Below, piece after piece: positions 19,798 through 31,259 of a stretch of DNA of 64,000 nt. Under the pieces are notes generated by a model, which saw only the letters and a program-made list of their open reading frames with translations, made no database searches and was not told the origin of the DNA. The stretch is from Branchinecta lynchi (lineage: Eukaryota; Arthropoda; Branchiopoda; Anostraca; Branchinectidae). The translations under genes and the position numbers were made by a program. The stretch spans positions 8,966,561 through 9,030,560 of the forward strand of contig JAKZAP010000003.1 in NCBI GenBank assembly GCA_023053575.1, in the 5' to 3' direction. Positions within the stretch are counted from its first letter, which is position 1. Each line of letters opens with the position of its first letter.

Positions 19798-20735
19798 ACC
19801 AATCAAAACCTTCGAAACTGCTCATGAAAAAGACATTAGTCCCTTTCATGAAGAAAAGGAGCAACAGTTTATTGCGACTAAGGATAAACAGTGGCAATGC
19901 AGTTCTTTTGTATTCTTTAAAAATGGCCGGAAACCGCTTGGTCTAGTCCGTCTCTAATACATCTAGCCTCATCTGTTAAATGGTCTGTGTCCCAAAGGTC
20001 GTAATCGCAATAGGAAAGTTGTCCAAGAAACGTGACTTACTTGAAATTGTTTTAGTGAAAACGCGAAAAACCATCTTTTTAGGATGATAGGACTAATTAT
20101 CTAGCTTTTGTCGTTTTTCGTCCGGAAAGATTAAACAAGCTTTTAATAAGGATTTTCCTCGATTTCTTTTACGTCAAATTTCACTGACTGTGCCCTTAAG
20201 TTCCTATCTGAAAATTGCCTTGTGAGATTATGTAGGCTAGAAATGCTGTGTTTGTTCCCTACTCTTTTTGGCGAAAAAATAAATGCTAAAATGGTTAATC
20301 GGCACACCTACGTTTCTTCCTTTCTTCGTAAACGTACACCCGGTAATATTGATGGTTAGTTACCACGTGTCTTTTTCGTTGATTCTTTGCATGCCTCAGT
20401 TTTTATTTGTATTTGCTGCTTGTGTCATGTATTGTGTAGGTTCTCGTTTTTGGTTAGAATGCATTTATAATCGCGTATTTAAATTGCTTTTATAAAATAA
20501 TTTGAATATAGTCAAATTGAAAAGGCTTATTCGGCTTACACAAAGTGGTCACGACCCCTGCAACCATTTTGTTTGAATTACGTATTATGCACGTACACCT
20601 AACTATGTTCTATGTTCACTTGAATCAAGAAACTAGAGTAACATATTGAAAAGAAATTTCAAAGATTTGGACACTGTGTAATAGTTACGACTTTTCACTG
20701 CGCATATTCGGCATGATACAGTATAGATAGAGGTA
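19798..20735. other. Presumed ABCC 3' UTR and downstream sequence
   Basis: The first AATAAA after the stop is at 20278-20283, about 480 bases downstream, so it could be the polyadenylation signal. No other gene is seen up to the TIR element at 20736. Confidence 0.35.
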
Positions 20736-21973
20736 GGGGAGCTCGGGGTTGACCCGGACACTAATTTTCCTTTTCTTGCTAGGCCGCCATTTCTTCGCGG
20801 ATTTGCATCGTTTTTGTTGGCAAACGTGTAGAATGACTGGGAGAATAGCTTTTTTCCTACATCAGGTTTTTAAGTAAAAAAAAATTTCTGCACCCATGGG
20901 GCTGATTCGGACAGGCCTCGGGTTGGTTCGGACATTCTTTGTAATGTATTATTTTTTTACTTTACTTTATTTAAATATGTTGAAAAGTGGAAATGATAAT
21001 ATTGCAGCTGAAAAGTAAACACAAAACTAAAGAAAACAAATGTTTCAAGAGCCGAGGTAGCATTAAAGTGAAAATCCTTCCTTTGTCCTGTCAGCTAACC
21101 TAGCAATTCCAGAGCAATCCCAACTTAAAAATTATATCAGTGAAGTTCCGTCCACCTTTAGCTGGACTGATTACTCAAATCGATTCTACAGAAAAATGAT
21201 ATTAGGCCCATTTATGTGCAGAAAGAATATCTTCAAGCCCCTCAACCAACTTTCATTCAATGAACCTCCTTTTCTTTCGACTTTCCGACATAAGAACCTT
21301 TTCCCAAATTTAACTTCATAAGGACGAATTCGTGTTTCTTTTTCCTCCTTGAAAATATCGTAAGCAAAGTTAACTATATTAAATCATTAAATAAAACAAA
21401 TTCTACTTTTTTACTTTATTGTAGACAATTCTACTAACTAGTTTTCTTCAGTTGTGGCCATCTCTTTTTAGTGCGTTCATTTTTCAAACTAATTCTGTTA
21501 ACAAATAATACGATAAGGTTCTGATAACATCTTTTAGCATTTTCCTAAGTCAGTTTCGGTTTTGTATGGCGTATCAGTAGGAAAAGACTGTCCGAACCAA
21601 CCCCACCCTGACTGAAATAACAAAATGGCGTACTACAGCAAAACTAACTGATCTAGCTTGAAAATGCTAAGCAGGCTACACACCCCAATTACTAAGCTGT
21701 CTATTGTCATTTCATCGCCTTCCAATTATCGCTAATCTTGGGCGTACAGCTTTTTATTAATCAACCATGAGCTAAAAACTTCTACCACGAGAAAACCAAT
21801 TTTTTTAACTTTTTGTAATAACCATAAAAGCAAGTACCATGAAACTTTGGTAAAAAGTTAGATCACTAGAAGCTAGATCTTATGTATTATTTTTCGATTT
21901 TAGCGACAACTTTTAATATTTGTTTTGCGGGTATCCAGACCGACCCCGTGTCCGATCCAACCCCGAGCTCCCC
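20736..21973. mobile_element. Non-autonomous TIR element with TA target duplication
   Basis: Ends are GGGGAGCTCGGGGTTG and its complement, each flanked by TA (20734-20735 and 21974-21975). Inside both ends are further inverted GGTTGGTTCGGACA-like words. Length is 1238 bp; the interior is AT-rich with no transposase. A TA duplication fits a Tc1/mariner-like or similar TIR superfamily, not decided here. Confidence 0.8.
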
Positions 21974-21975
21974 TA

Positions 21976-22810
21976 TGCTTATTTGAACACTTTTTTTTTA
22001 GCTTTTCCACTACCTTGGCTTTCTTATTTGCATATAAAAATGTAAAATGGAAAAGAAGAAATTTAATTGACTTGTTGTTGTTGTTGTTTGAAGGTTGACG
22101 CCACGTGGGCTTCAGCCCATGCACGCTCGTGCCACTGGGTTTATGTATACTTTTAAATGTCCTTCAATACTTTTAAACCAAATATTTGGTTCAGTTCAAT
22201 GAACTTTAGCGTATGGGCTATGTCAATATTTTAAAAGAGAGGGGGGGGGGGGGTCTCAAGACGTCGTCTTTAATAGACTTTCTTTGATTTCTAATTTACT
22301 AAAAAAGGTCATCTGCAGATTCGGACCGCCATCGCTAACTTTCGAATTATAAAAAGCAAGCCAGGTGTCAGTTGAGTTACTTTCAGCCATGAAATATCAA
22401 ATTATTCAAAAAGTGACAAAAGCGTGAGTGATGATAAAAAGTATTATTAGTAAAAAAAAATGCCTGGTTCGATTTTAGTTTTTTCTTCGGTGATCGTTCA
22501 TTGTTAGCAGACGTTCACATAAGCATATCTCTACTGTACTCGGCGTAGATCGCGACCGAGATCATTTGACACAGATAACGCTTCGACTGACCACGGTGTT
22601 TTGAAAGTTGCCGACTCATTTTGTGTCAGGCCCCCATGCACATCAGTAAATTCCTAGGAAGAAATGCTCTCGTTGAGGGAGGGGGAACCATGAATCGACC
22701 AGAGACAACCCATGTACCTCCGCCACAGTCAAGTATGCTTACTGCTCTAGTTTAACCCACCCAACACATAGTCTTATGCGCTAGTAACTTTCGTTGAACG
22801 CGGGTGGTAT
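21976..22810. other. Intergenic, no gene
   Basis: Contains poly-G at about 22231-22253 and a copy (22474-22550) of the repeat at 17096-17175. No coding support. Confidence 0.4.
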
Positions 22811-24330
22811 AACAAGAGCTGGAAGCTCATATGGCACTTGCAAGGTTGGGTCAGAGGATGAAAGTAGGAATCCGTCAATTCGTGGGTTTGTTGTGACCAT
22901 TTGTAGGCAAAACCCTTGAGATAAGAATGGGCATGTGTCCTTGGAAATCACGAGAATTTATTGTTCTTAAAAACTATTTTATTTGTGCATTTGGCCGTAA
23001 TGATGCGCACTCTGAGGGCGCTAGAGATTCATCTGTAATGAACACTCATGAAGCACAGATGATGAGAAGCTCATTGGAATCATGAAAATATAACATATAT
23101 TTTGCTCAAAGTTGTTGTTTGTGTCTTATGAAATTCAGTTGTAAGCAAAACCCTTGAGGCAAAAATTATCATGGGCTCTTGTGGCTCATGACTATATATC
23201 TTTTGGTTAAACTATTAAAATTTAAAAATTAGTCTTTGAGCAATACTCTTGAGTTAAAATGTATACTTTGCTTAAAAGCATTTTTTGTACTTTGTGGTTA
23301 GGATTACAACTTTAAGGTTAGAATTAGTACAGTCGGATCTGAGAAGTGACAATTTATAAGCCAATCTTTTCAAGTTTCTAATGTTCAAGCCAAGTTTCAT
23401 CGCCCTAGCACATCTGGAAGTACCTTAATTCGCGAAACCCGAAATCCCCCCCCCAACTCCTCTCACAGTGCACGAACCCTGTCCGGTTTTGTCACTGATG
23501 TATCTAGTTCTTGTCCTTGTTCTTCCGACCAATTTGATCCCCTTCGCTCCACTCTAAGTGTGTCACAAGATTTACGCCCCCCCCCCCCGTTCCCCACATT
23601 CATCGGATCCGGTCCGGACTTGAAACGGGACGTCCCAGACACGAGGTCTTTCCAAATCTCAAGTTTCGTTAAGCTCCCATCAGCCGTTCCAGTGTTATAC
23701 ATTTCTCAAGATTCCGGATTCCCCCTCCCTCCACTCCCACACGGTGGTCGGATCGGAAAGTTGACTATTTCCAGGTTAAACTGGTCGGATCCCTGGCTTG
23801 CCTGCCAGGTTTCATTGTCGTAGCCCATCTGGAAGTACCTTAACTCCGTATCACCGGAATTCCGCCCCCCCCCCTCCAACTCCCCCCACAGTGCACGAAC
23901 CCGGTCCGGTTCTGTCAGTGATGTACCTAGGGCTTGTGCTTGTTCCTCCCACCAAGTTTCATCCCGATCGCTCCACTCTAAGCGTGTCACATGATTTCCG
24001 GTTTCCCCCTCCGATTTCGTTCCGGGCTCTAAATGGGACATCTTAGACACGACGTCTTTCCAGATGTCAAGTTTCATTAAGATCCCGTCACTCGTTTGAA
24101 AGTTATGCATGTCACTAAATTCCGGATTCCGGCTCCCTCCCCCCACGATGGTCGGGTCGAGCAAGTGACTATTTCCAAGTTAGTTTGGTCGGGTCCCTAA
24201 TATGCCTGCCAAGTTTCAGCACCCTAGCACATCTGGAAATACCCTAACTCGCAAACACCGGACTGACCGACCGACAGACCGACGGACAAGTGATCGGTAT
24301 ATGGCACTTGGCCAGAAGGCAAGTTCCATA
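22811..24330 (+). mobile_element. Family A element, copy 2
   Basis: Left end ACAAGAGCTGGAAGCTCATATGGCACTTG-type at 22811; right end hairpin TATGGCACTTG..CAAGTTCCATA at 24300-24328. The body has at least two diverged pyrimidine-rich modules and ends with ACCGACAGACCGACGGACAA. Stray open frames here are low-complexity and not genes. Confidence 0.6.
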
Positions 24331-24387
24331 AAAACGGAGTGACACTAGTGCACTGTCTGCGTGTTACCGTATTTTAACTGGCTCGAG

Positions 24388-24520
24388 TTTTTGGGATCCC
24401 AGAACGTAAGTGGAGGGATACCTATGACTGTCCTTCCGTCTGTCAGCACGATAACTCTCGAAAGGAATGAGATATTATGACCAAACTTGGTGTGAGTATT
24501 TTTGTGGTACTTGCCTACCG
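24388..24520 (+). repeat. Family B module
   Basis: Starts TGGGATCCCAGAACGTAAGT and contains GGGATACCTATGAC, CCGTCTGTCAGCACGATAAC and CTCGAAAGGAATGAGATAT. Other copies lie at 31.4, 32.3, 33.7, 52.4, 61.1 and 63.7 kb. Confidence 0.7.
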
Positions 24521-26365
24521 GCCAAGTGCCTTATACCGATCACTTAAAATTAAAATAGCATAACGAAGATAAATTTTTCAAATTTGACTTTAGTGTATTA
24601 GTTACGACTGTTCACTGCGAAGAATCAAGTTCGACTTGGAGCCGGCAAAGAGTGCTGCCGCTGTCCGTTTAAAGTAGGTCGTAAGCGGCCATTTTGACGG
24701 TTTTCAGCCAATGAGAGCACGCTGGTTCCGGACGAGCAGTTACGACAGACTTACGATTGTAAGGGGAGGAGCCGCTTAAGTCTGGAAAGTTATTTATCCG
24801 TTGGTGAAATACTCGTGATGACTAAGGTGACGTCTTCGCGTCGATGGCTCTGGTCCAGTCGACCTCTCGTCGAGCTTGAGGTAATTTTCGCGTGGATGCC
24901 GTCTATCTTTATGTCATTTTCGCGTGTACGGATGAACTGGTGAACGGGCCATCTAGCTCGATATGTAGCGGTAGCTTATTAAGGGTATACGTGGGTATAC
25001 AATGGTAGCGCGGGTGGTGTGAGGCGGTTCTTTACCTTCGGTGGTAGGGCTATATACAACACAGGTTGATTTATAAATGAATGTTTATCTTACCTTTAAA
25101 CGGTGCTACTATTCCACTCCTAAATACTAAGCCGGATATCGCTTACTAATAATAATCCTCCCTGTATGTCGACATCTGCTCTTCAGTTGCACTTTAACGG
25201 GAGTCGTACTAACACTGGATACTGTAGACGAAAACGAAGACTAATACCGACGAGTAGATAACACTGACGGAAAACTCACTTACGAGTAACTAACTATCGA
25301 AGAACTAACTTTCGAAGAAGTCACTCTTGAAGAACTCACTTTCGAACAACTAGCTCTTGAAGAACTCACTTTCGAACAACTAACCCTTGCGAGTCCCAAC
25401 TCCTGGCTTTTATAACTTTCCGTGATCCCGGTTAGGGAATTAGCGATCTTGCTAAATACTTGCAATCTTGTTAAAACTTGTGCCAATATTGCTTACTCTG
25501 AGTCAGAAGATATTTAGCGATCTTGCTAAATCCGCGAGACCATAAATCTAGCACTCGTCATCTAAAGCTTAATCGTGGTGACGTATACCAAGGGAGTTGT
25601 GACTTGCTGATCATTACATACAAGTGTTACGAACATCCGTTACAGATAGACGTCTCTCGTTCAATACCGCTCCGAGGGCAGCGTTGACCTGAATGGGGAT
25701 AGGAAAAAAGGTCTGACAGAAAGAATGTAGACCTTCTACTCATATGCTCATATCCAGCTGAATAGGTATTTAGCGTGGGCGGAATTCACGTTCCTCAGCC
25801 GTTGAACGCCTGATCGATTTTCTCTTCTTCGCGTGGACGGGTTCACCCGCTCAGCCATCGACGCGAAAACTTCCTCTAACTCTATGTGATGAAATATCGC
25901 CGTGTACTTAGCAGAAGAGATGGAAGCGTCACCACAGCTGCCCCAACGAACGCCGTGGATTGGTTGACACAGGATTTGAACCATCTTCGGGAGACTTTTC
26001 TCGACTTTTACTGGCGTGTTTTGGACTCGGCCTTTAGAGCATTCGAAACAGCGTCGTAGCGAAGTCAGTCGAAGCAAGCTTTTTTTCTTACAAATAGAGG
26101 AAGATTTAAAAAAAATATTGCCGTAACGTCCGAGTCTCGAAAGATGGAAAAATAATGATTGATATTTACCGCAACTGTATGTAGAGTCGTGCTCTAATGC
26201 GGCATAAATAATTTGTTTACATCGGATACCTGTCAGACTGGTTTTGAAAGAGCTCTGGTTACCATGTGTCTGCTCTTACAATATCCAAAACAGCAAGGCA
26301 GGCACAAACCAGAAACATCGAAGTGAGAAAATTAGCGATATCTCAGTGCACAATACTGCAAAATA
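24521..26365. other. Intergenic upstream of the acetyltransferase, no gene
   Basis: Positions 25265-25390 hold tandem GAAGAACTCACTTTCGAAC-like units. Positions about 25905-26035 resemble 55890-56010 (CACAGCTGCCCC, TGATTGNTTG, ACTGGCG), a dispersed repeat on the minus strand. No promoter motif is convincing. Confidence 0.4.
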
Positions 26366-26625
26366 ATGGCAAGAGCCTTAAATATCGCGTATCAAGTGCT
26401 TCAGCCATCGCATTATGATGCTGCGGTTAAGCTGATGCTTCAAAATTATTTGCGATACGAACGAGCATGCCAGTTATTAAATGTGAACTATTTTCCAAGT
26501 CATGATAAGCATGCTGAAGAGTATTTCTGTGACATGGTTACGAAAAACTGTTCGTTCGAAGCGGTAGATCAGGACAAGGATCTTCTTGTGGCGACGCAGT
26601 TGAACACCGAGATTTTCAAAAATGC
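26366..26625 (+). CDS. Arylalkylamine-N-acetyltransferase-like GNAT, exon 1
   Basis: The start ATG has A at -3 and G at +4. The exon encodes MARALNIAYQVLQPSHYDAA, VKLMLQNYLRYERACQLLN and a stretch ending LVATQLNTEIFKNA, and stops at donor GC/GTAAGT in phase 2. It forms the N-terminal half of a GNAT fold (beta 1, helix alpha 1, the E-P-like loop and beta 2-3). With exon 2 it gives 216 residues, the usual size of invertebrate AANAT/dopamine N-acetyltransferase-like proteins. Those transfer acetyl from acetyl-CoA to amines such as dopamine, serotonin or polyamines in the cytosol. The substrate cannot be told from sequence. The intron is 3.56 kb and full of repeats. Confidence 0.75.
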
Positions 26626-26829
26626 GTAAGTCTTAGGTATTTGCTAATTTTGCTGTATTTCAGCGTTATTTTAATCTATCGTTCGGTATGTTTGAGGGTA
26701 TAAATATGCTAGGGAACCGTTGGACTTTATGATCCAGACAATCGGGTTTAGCATATTTCCTGTCTTCGATCATCAGGCCCCACACACATGGAGCGTGTTC
26801 CCCCCTACTTACCCTAGTTACTACGCATG

Positions 26830-27030
26830 AGGTCACGGGCATGGCTTTTTTGCGCCAGTGCTGGAACGAATTTTCATATTTTCTACAAAATATCGTGCCA
26901 CGGGCTAATCGGGTCAATTACGTCATAGAGATCGTAGTTGCCACGCTTACTACGCTCTCGAGCGGGTTAAGCAAATATTTACTATTTCGAGAAGGTTGGA
27001 ACGGGCACCGTAGTAGCTATTCACAAGGTT
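26830..27030 (-). repeat. Family D repeat, copy 4
   Basis: Reverse-orientation copy in the GNAT intron, with CCACGGGCTAATCGGGTCAA, TACGTCATAGAGATCGTAGT and AGAAGGTTGGAAC matching copies 2 and 3. Confidence 0.65.
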
Positions 27031-27549
27031 GGAACCGAGGGGTTGCCCAATCCTCGGCACCGGCTGTGCACCCTGACTCGGCACCGGCGGGCACCAGCCG
27101 GCACCGGCTTTTTGAACCTGTTTAAAACATCATCTTAACCCTTTCAAACCTGAATTGTTTCCTGCGTGATAAAATTATGATTTTGCTATTTTTCACGAGG
27201 ATTATGGCCTAGAAATGTCTGAAACTTGTCTCAGTCAGTTTCAGTCACTCCTTCTTAGAAAATCAGAGGTCTGTCAAATGGTGGGTCTGGGTAGTAAAGG
27301 TAGAAATGTCGCTTCGGTCATTTGACACACTGCGGACCGACAGCACCAATATACTCCAGTTGAATGATTGTACTCATCGTTGCAAAAACGAAAAAAGAGC
27401 AAATACAACACTAACGACGGTGAAATATATTGAAGCAGTTTCGGTCCTTGTCGATAGTAGTGTGTGAAACGACAAAGTAGTAACATAACTGTAAAAAATT
27501 GTACTGAGAAAAGTATGTTTGCTTTTCTAGCTTTTCCGAGATACGGAAC

Positions 27550-27935
27550 AGATACGGACTTGAAGAAAAGCCCGGTGAACAACCGAATTCGTTAACAAAT
27601 GAGACTAACAAATGAGATTAAATGTATACGTTAAATCACAGAATTTACGTAGGGACGTACCGAACGCGATGAAATCGACCCGGACTTAACAAAAGTTGGA
27701 TGGATCGTCGAATTCGGTCACGAATCAGAACCAAATGAGTCTGATTAATGACCGAATTATGAATTTGACTGACCGAATGCGACAGAACACATAAGGACTT
27801 GAGAAAAGTCCGGTGGACAACCGAATGTGCTAACGAATGTGACCAAATAAATACGTTAAATCACCAAATTTACGTAGGGACCTACCGAATGCGGGAAAAT
27901 AGTCTCGGACCGAACACAAGTTAGATTAATGACCA
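27550..27935 (+). repeat. Tandem duplication, about 238-bp period
   Basis: GGACTTGAAGAAAAGCCCGG at 27556 recurs as GGACTTGAGAAAAGTCCGG at 27794. Both are followed by ACAACCGAAT, TACGTTAAATCAC and TTTACGTAGGGAC. It lies in the GNAT intron. Confidence 0.7.
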
Positions 27936-28174
27936 AAGTCGATAAAGAATGGGAACCAATAAACACGTTAAATCGCCTAATTTGGAAATGTAGGTGCAAA
28001 AGATTTTATAAAACAGGCATCACGGCTTCGCCACGATGCCCGTTTTGACCGATTTTTCGCCTTCGGCGAAAATTTGACCAAATGCCCAAAACGTAGGGGG
28101 GGCATTTATTCCAACAATGTTTTCAACGGATACGTCAGCTACGAGGGGGGCGGTGCGCCCCACGCCCCTGGGTG

Positions 28175-29817
28175 GGGTTAGAGGGGGGACCGGAAATCTT
28201 TTGAAACACTTAGGGTGGAGGGATTGGGATGGAACTTGAAGGGAAGAACGAGCATCAACCCTAGATACTTTATTGACAAAATAGGACCGGATCGTGTCGC
28301 AGGGGAAGGTGTCGGAGGGAGTTTCTTGGATTTCCGCGGTGATCATCAGTTAGGGTACTTCCAGATGCCCAGTATCTAGTGACATCCATAACTTTAGAAC
28401 GGGGGATCGGACGTGAATGAAACTTGAGAAGTGTCAGGAACAAGCGAGGGGTTACTCACTCCCCAAACCCGTGTACACCGGGTGCCGGTGCCGGAAGGTG
28501 GAAGTTCTAGCTGTCTAGCGTCAAAAGAAAGTACTATAACCGATGAACTTTCTTGCGTTGTGATTGAGCTATATAGATTGTTGAAAATGGGGTATCCAGA
28601 TATGTTGAATGTAAATAAAACAACTGCGCTGATCCGCTCTGCAGCGCGTCAATAGAACCAATCAGCGTTGACTTCTATATTTCCTCTTTAGCAACTTACC
28701 GGCGATCTACCTATTTGTAGAGGTAACGGAGAAACGTGATGTGGCGCGAATCCGCTCGTTTGCATCGGGAGTCGGTCGTATTTTACTCGACTCAGCATGT
28801 TTGAATGGCCGAGATAGCGAGACAGTTCTGTCTTCTGTCTCGTTATTTGTTATTGATGGTATGTCTCAGTTTTTCTCAATCTCTCAATCCCTACAAGAAA
28901 ATCATTGGCAAAAACTTTCGGCTTTTACAGCAGTTTTTCCTTTTCAAAATACACATTAAAGATATTCCTTTTCTACATGTAAAATTGATTGAGCACTCGC
29001 TCTTGAGCTCCTAGTCGCTTTAGGCTAGTTCCGTAATGACTGTTCTCTTCTCTTGATGAAAAAAGTTTTTTTTTCCACATTTGTATTTAATGCACTTTTA
29101 TTAAACTTTGTGTTTTTTAAACACCGACTATTAAATTGGATGGTACCTTCCACTTTTGTCAGTTTTTAGCCTGTCTAGTATGATATGGCACTGTCTAGCG
29201 TCAAAAGAAAGTACTATAACCGATGAACCTTCCGGTAGACAGGTTACAAACTGACAAAAGTGGAAGGTGCCGGGAATGAGTGTACACCGGGTGCCGGAGA
29301 TTGAGTAACCCCTCGGTAACAAGTGCCTCAGATGATCTATTTCAAGTTCGGAACGAATCCAGTAACTGGGGCGGGAGGGGGCGGGAGCTGGAGGGGGGGT
29401 GCAAGAAATCTCGTGAAACGCTTAGAGTCGAGAGATTGGGATGGGATGGGAAGAACAAGCATAAGTCGTAGGGACATACTGACAAAACAGGGCCGGATCT
29501 TGTCACAGTTGGTTTGAGAGGGTTTTCCACAATTCTGGTCATCACGAGCTGGGGTACTTCCAAATGTGCTATGACTATGAAACTTGGCAGGCAATTTAGG
29601 GACTCTGTCAGAGTGGCTTAAAAATAGTCCCTCCCCCGGTCCGATCATCGTTGTGAGAGAAACAGTTATCAGTGAGTGGAGTAACTATATCAGATTTAGT
29701 AGATCAAGTCGATTTTCTGATGAAATGAATATCGGGAGAGAGATGCGGCCTTGACAATTGCAAGTCGTATCTGACAAAACATGCTAACTGTTCTTACAAG
29801 TGCCATATGAGCTTCCA
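28175..29817 (-). mobile_element. Family A element, copy 3, with nested MITE
   Basis: In reverse orientation the element's start end is at 29795-29820 (CAAGTGCCATATGAGCTTCC). The module order mirrors copies 1 and 2. The terminal hairpin end is not clear at the 28.17 kb side. A TIR element (28447-29316) interrupts it. Confidence 0.55.
28447..29316. mobile_element. MITE-like TIR element, about 870 bp
   Basis: Ends are GAGGGGTTACTCA and its complement, followed inward on both sides by GTGTACACCGGGTGCCGG-type sequence. Flanks GGAACAAG and GGTAACAAG suggest an imperfect 8-9 bp target duplication. Inside, a 38-bp stretch starting CTGTCTAGCGTCAAAAG is repeated exactly at 28513 and 29191, and 29141-29180 pairs with 29231-29268 as a hairpin. 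Confidence 0.65.
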
Positions 29818-29869
29818 GCTTTTGTTTACAAAGTTGACCGTTTTTCTAGTACCTCATGTACGTGTCATT

Positions 29870-29960
29870 AGTTGCGTTTTCGCAGATACCATGGTATCTG
29901 TTACCACGGTAACTGCAATTAGTCGTTTTTGCAGTTACCGTGGTATCTGATGTACGGCTG
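29870..29960. repeat. Cluster of short palindromes
   Basis: Contains GATACCATGGTATC and an inverted pair GGTAACTGC / GCAGTTACC 14 bases apart, with GTGGTATCTG repeated. It lies about 240 bp before GNAT exon 2; function unknown. Confidence 0.6.
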
Positions 29961-30186
29961 CTCTGCAAAAACGACAATTGCCGAAATTGCACTTTCCACC
30001 CAAAAGAAAAACTGATATTCAGACCACTAAGTGCCAAACTTCTTTCCCACCAATCTGACTAAAACTGATGAAAGTGAGATGACTTTTTCAGATACTACGA
30101 TCATTTACAACGGTCGGGACCGTGGTCGGGACCTCATTGTCGATTACAATTTATAATTTATGTGATAAAAAAAACTTTTTTTTCAG

Positions 30187-30577
30187 GCCTGAGAGCAACC
30201 ACGCACTTAGAACAGGGGACTGGGCAAAACTACTAGCAGTGTACAGCCAAAACAGGTCCGTTATACCTGATGTTTTCAAGCATTTCAACACGGACAAATA
30301 TTTCTACCTCGGATACTTGGCAGTAAGGCCTGACTACGGGTCTTACGGCGTGGGGCTGAACCTTCTACGAAAGTGTGTGGATCATGGTCAGTTTTTAGGT
30401 CACAAGGTGGCAGTAGCAGATGTTACAGCAGAACAGACAAAGCATATCTGCATTAACAAAATGGGGTTTGAGATTTTGGGTGAAATGAAGTACAAGGACT
30501 TTGTGTGGAATGGAGAACAAGTTCTGAAAGAAGTGAATGAAACTGAAAATTTAAAGTTTGTCGCCAAGGTGTATTAG
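30187..30577 (+). CDS. Arylalkylamine-N-acetyltransferase-like GNAT, exon 2
   Basis: The acceptor is a T-rich tract ending TTTCAG at 30186; G completes the Ala codon from exon 1. It reads PESNHALRTGDWAKLLAVYS, FNTDKYFYLGYLAVRPDYGS, then YGVGLNLLRKCVDHGQFLGH, DVTAEQTKHICINKMGFEIL and MKYKDFVWNGEQVL, ending KFVAKVY and TAG. YLAVRPDYGSYGVG is the beta 4-alpha 3 acetyl-CoA loop; family consensus is (Q/R)xxGxG/A and the first position here appears to be Gly. The KMGFEILGEMKYKDF segment matches the AANAT C-terminus (RLGF, Y.DY). AATAAA at 30780-30785 may be the poly(A) signal. Confidence 0.8.
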
Positions 30578-31259
30578 TCTTGTTGCCTAAATCGATGTGT
30601 ATTATGATTTGTTCATGCATTCTAAGAAGAATATAGTTCGTGACTTCTTGCTTATCAAGGCTGTATAATCAACAAGTCCAAAGGTTTCGATGGGATAAAC
30701 CTAACATTTGATTAAAACAATTGGGTCATGTCTTCGCCGTTCAGTCTTCGTCAGATTCCTTGAATATTTTTACTGTTAAAATAAAGTTCGAAAATGGATT
30801 CAGCATGTCTCCTTGCACCGATACCGAATCTCTAATCGATTTCAGAAACAACTTTGAGCTTCAACCAGTTTCCAGTTTCAGCCTGAATTCGTGATGAACC
30901 ATTTGTCCAGCAAGAAAACTGAGTTCAGATCTGGCTTCAGCGGACCTCCTTACCCCCTCAGTGATTATTATTAGCTTATAAGAAATATATAATTTTACCG
31001 TAAATTCGACACCCTTCCTCTGCCTGTAAAGATAAGACTGAAAAACCCATCTACAAACTTGACCTGTACTTTACCAGTGAATCCTCATTGAACAACATCC
31101 TCGCTTGAACGTCATATTTCATCGTTTGAACATTATATATCAACCCCTTTGACCTTCGATTACACTAGATCTCTCCGACGTCCATAGAATAAACAAATTA
31201 ATGTCGTCATCCACGCCCAGAGCTATACTGGTTTGAGAATAAAAGGGTTGGGGCTGCTA
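30578..31259. other. GNAT 3' UTR and intergenic sequence
   Basis: Apart from the AATAAA at 30780-30785, the stretch 30780-30960 carries diverged family C words (TTCAGCATGTCTCCTT, AATCGATTTCAG, CAGCAAGAAAACTGAG). No gene. Confidence 0.45.

Noticed and set aside
23463..24164. Open frames on both strands within family A copy 2
   Set aside because: Same low-complexity modules; copies 1 and 3 break the frames.
25748..26077. 109-residue minus-strand frame as a gene upstream of the GNAT
   Set aside because: Part of it recurs at 55.9 kb without a kept frame, so it is better explained as a dispersed repeat.
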